The notes beneath the pieces were generated by a model. The model saw only the letters and a list, made by a program, of their open reading frames with translations, had not been told where the DNA came from and made no database searches. The position numbers were made by a program, and so were the translations under genes. This document shows positions 62,741 to 64,000 of a stretch of DNA of 64,000 bases, piece after piece (within the stretch, counting starts at the first letter, position 1; every line of letters begins with the position of its first letter). The stretch is from JBBSDP01 sp038240605 (GTDB taxonomy: Bacteria > Planctomycetota > Phycisphaerae > Tepidisphaerales > Tepidisphaeraceae), in contig JBBSDP010000004.1 of NCBI GenBank assembly GCA_038240605.1, positions 62,001 through 126,000 of the forward strand, read 5' to 3'.

Positions 62741-63058
62741 ATGCAATGTAAACCTGGAATCCTGCGCTTCGTAATCGCCCTCAGTTGCATTCAGAGCCCG
62801 GCGTACAGCCAGCACCCGACTGCGGACCCACTTCGTCTCGACACTGACAACCCGCATTACGTTCGTTTCAGGGGCAAGGCCACGGTGCTCGTTGGCTCGA
62901 CGGAGCACTACGGGTCGGTGATGAATCTCGACTTCGATTACCTGCAATACCTCGACACGCTGAAGGCGGATGGGCTGAACGTGACGCGGCTGTTCCCCGG
63001 CGGCAGCCGAATGGTCAGTGAGACCCTCTCATTAATCGCTCCCATCAATCGTGAGTAG
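62741..63058 (+). pseudogene. Truncated glycoside-hydrolase-like fragment
   Basis: A 105-residue ORF with a signal peptide (about 1-23, ending SPAYSQ). LDTDNPHYVRFRGKATVLVG, STEHYGSVMNLDFDYLQYLD and GLNVTRLFPGGSR follow, a pattern that begins exported beta/alpha-barrel glycoside hydrolases of planctomycetes. The barrel itself is missing. The frame ends at 63058 with no continuation that I can follow. It is probably a decayed gene start. It begins four bases after the vapC remnant. Confidence 0.6.
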
Positions 63059-63246
63059 TGGAAAACCCGCCGCTACCAGCCGCCCCCCCTTCAAATTCGG
63101 CTGGTTCAGCGGATTGGAAAACTCAAACTGGTGCGCCTGCGTACGATGCTTATGATCGGTCACCCGTAAAGGGAGTCAATTACCCTGAACAGGTGATTCG
63201 TGGGGACCGCGCGAACGCGCGGACCAATGAGCAGCGGCCGCGCGCA
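63059..63246. other. Intergenic region with GC-rich hairpin
   Basis: No gene is supported. CCGCGCG (63207-63213) and CGCGCGG (63216-63222) form a stem with a 2-base loop, 25 bases after the stop of fliN on the minus strand. There is no T-run, so termination is uncertain. The sequence before 63180 may be remnant of the truncated hydrolase. Confidence 0.4.
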
Positions 63247-63558
63247 TCAACGGCGGGCGGGATTCATGGATTGAATGATCTGCTTGAGCTCGCCGATCTG
63301 GGTGATGCGGAGGCCGAAGTTCTCCCCGACCTTCACCGTTTCGCCGACGGCGATCGTCTTGTTGTTGATCATCAGTTCGAGCGGCTCATCGTTTCGTTTG
63401 ACGAACTCGATGATCGCCCCCGTCCCCAGCCGCATCACTTCCGAAAGCAATATCTTCCGCTCAGCCAGCTTCACGATCACCGGCACGCGCATGCGCAGAA
63501 TGCGCGAAAGATCGCTGGTCGACGCGGCGGATGCGGGTTCGGCATTGAGGAGCGGCAT
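63247..63558 (-). CDS. fliN: FliN-like flagellar motor switch/SpoA domain protein
   Basis: A 103-residue protein that is essentially one SpoA domain, as in FliN of the flagellar C-ring. The core has LRMRVPVIVKLAERKILLSE, LGTGAIIEFVKRNDEPLELM and VKVGENFGLRITQIG, and the acidic/basic hydrophobic alternation matches FliN. No other flagellar or type III secretion gene lies within the window. Others may sit beyond the right edge, upstream on this strand. The ATG at 63558 gives the usual length for a compact FliN. Confidence 0.88.
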   Translation of the reverse strand: MPLLNAEPASAASTSDLSRILRMRVPVIVKLAERKILLSEVMRLGTGAIIEFVKRNDEPLELMINNKTIAVGETVKVGENFGLRITQIGELKQIIQSMNPARR

Positions 63559-63628
63559 CGTCTCAAGTCTTTCGCCGGCAAGAGGAAATCACGGTTCCGG
63601 TGGAATTATCGGCCGATAGCGGCCAAAC

Positions 63629-63793
63629 TCAAGAGCCGGGCGGCGTCAGCTTCTCGATCGACTCCGCGAGACGCTCATATTCGGCCGCCACGTTGTAGAT
63701 CTGGCAACACGGGCGAACGAAGCATTGGCCGGCGAACCGCAGCAGCGGCGCTTCAATGTGATGCTCGATGATTGAGAAAGGTGATTCGTTCAT
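63629..63793 (-). CDS. Small hypothetical protein, 54 aa
   Basis: A 54-residue ORF from ATG 63793 beginning MNESPFSIIEHHIEAPL. It has three cysteines close together (GQCFVRPCCQIYNV) and a helical end (YERLAESIEKL). The frame stays open to 63850, but that part is Arg/Pro-rich. It is on the same strand as fliN, 70 bases upstream. The family is not recognised. The coding status is uncertain. Confidence 0.45.
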   Translation of the reverse strand: MNESPFSIIEHHIEAPLLRFAGQCFVRPCCQIYNVAAEYERLAESIEKLTPPGS

Positions 63794-64000
63794 CGAGCAG
63801 CCACTCGGACCGGAGGCGCGGGCGGAGCGGCTCGGGCGGGGTGGGAGCATCGTTCACGGCGTGAAGGTATCGGATTGCACAACGCGACGAAAGAGGCAAC
63901 GAGCAAACGATGAGCGCCATCGCGCGGCGAACTCAATCGGCGCCTTCGTGCTTCGGCGAGATCAACGCGCCTGTGGAAGCGAAGAGCAGGAATAGTGCGG
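63794..64000. other. Right edge of the window
   Basis: I see no supportable gene or site in the final 207 bases. Confidence 0.4.

Noticed and set aside
63058..63771. 237-residue plus-strand open frame over fliN
   Set aside because: It is antisense to the conserved FliN core, and no start signal or domain was found. The first part may be hydrolase remnant, but I could not align it.

Overview
The window is high-GC bacterial DNA that is almost certainly from a planctomycete, most likely class Phycisphaerae. That placement is inferred from marker families. They include a DUF1549/DUF1553 (PSD1) plus DUF1501 gene pair, a heme-motif plus WD40 protein, a type IV prepilin-like H-X9-DG protein, a PEP-CTERM protein, two surface proteins with an N-terminal LEPR-XLL-like motif, frequent GTG/TTG starts, and a McsA/McsB pair. 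I found no rRNA, tRNA, CRISPR array, insertion sequence or prophage.

Layout. 1-5.8 kb: a small hypothetical gene, then a same-strand housekeeping run (aroF, tpiA, secG, yicC, gmk, rpoZ, coaC). 5.9-9.7 kb: a prepilin-like protein, a PEP-CTERM protein with a clear terminator, and a membrane protein translationally coupled to an MFS transporter. 9.8-13.8 kb: a sulfate ABC import operon (sbp-cysT-cysW-cysA). 13.8-26.3 kb: an HGSNAT-like membrane acyltransferase, a cytochrome/WD40 protein, a YyaL-type thioredoxin protein with a DsbD-like tail, a degenerate sensor/response-regulator hybrid, a PilZ protein, a tagaturonate epimerase-like enzyme, a VKOR-DsbA fusion, an FG-GAP protein and OsmC. 26.3-33.8 kb, minus strand: an RTX-type protein, xseA, a sugar ABC operon (binding lipoprotein, ATPase, permease) and a lipoprotein aldose epimerase. 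34-41.3 kb: an esterase, a large FG-GAP/Ig-like surface protein, a zincin, SppA, a zinc-ribbon/vWA-like membrane protein and YebC.

41.3-58.1 kb is the accessory-rich part. It holds a TPR lipoprotein, a helical tail-anchored protein and the DUF1553/DUF1501 pair. These are followed by the most unusual locus: a zinc-ribbon P-loop GTPase resembling the double-GTPase (DO-GTPase2) family, co-transcribed with a GAP1-N2-like membrane protein. Divergent from it is a 1335-residue pseudokinase-TM-FGE protein. Together they resemble the GTPase-centred signalling or conflict systems of developmentally complex bacteria, here apparently all at the membrane.

58.2-64 kb: mcsA, an overlooked 57-residue single-span membrane protein gene, and mcsB are chained by two ATGA overlaps. 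queD and trpE are divergent. A vapBC-type pair has a frameshifted toxin, and a truncated glycoside-hydrolase-like fragment follows. A fliN-like gene without flagellar neighbours and a small hypothetical gene close the window. Several intergenic gaps carry short palindromic or periodic repeats of the kind dispersed in such genomes.
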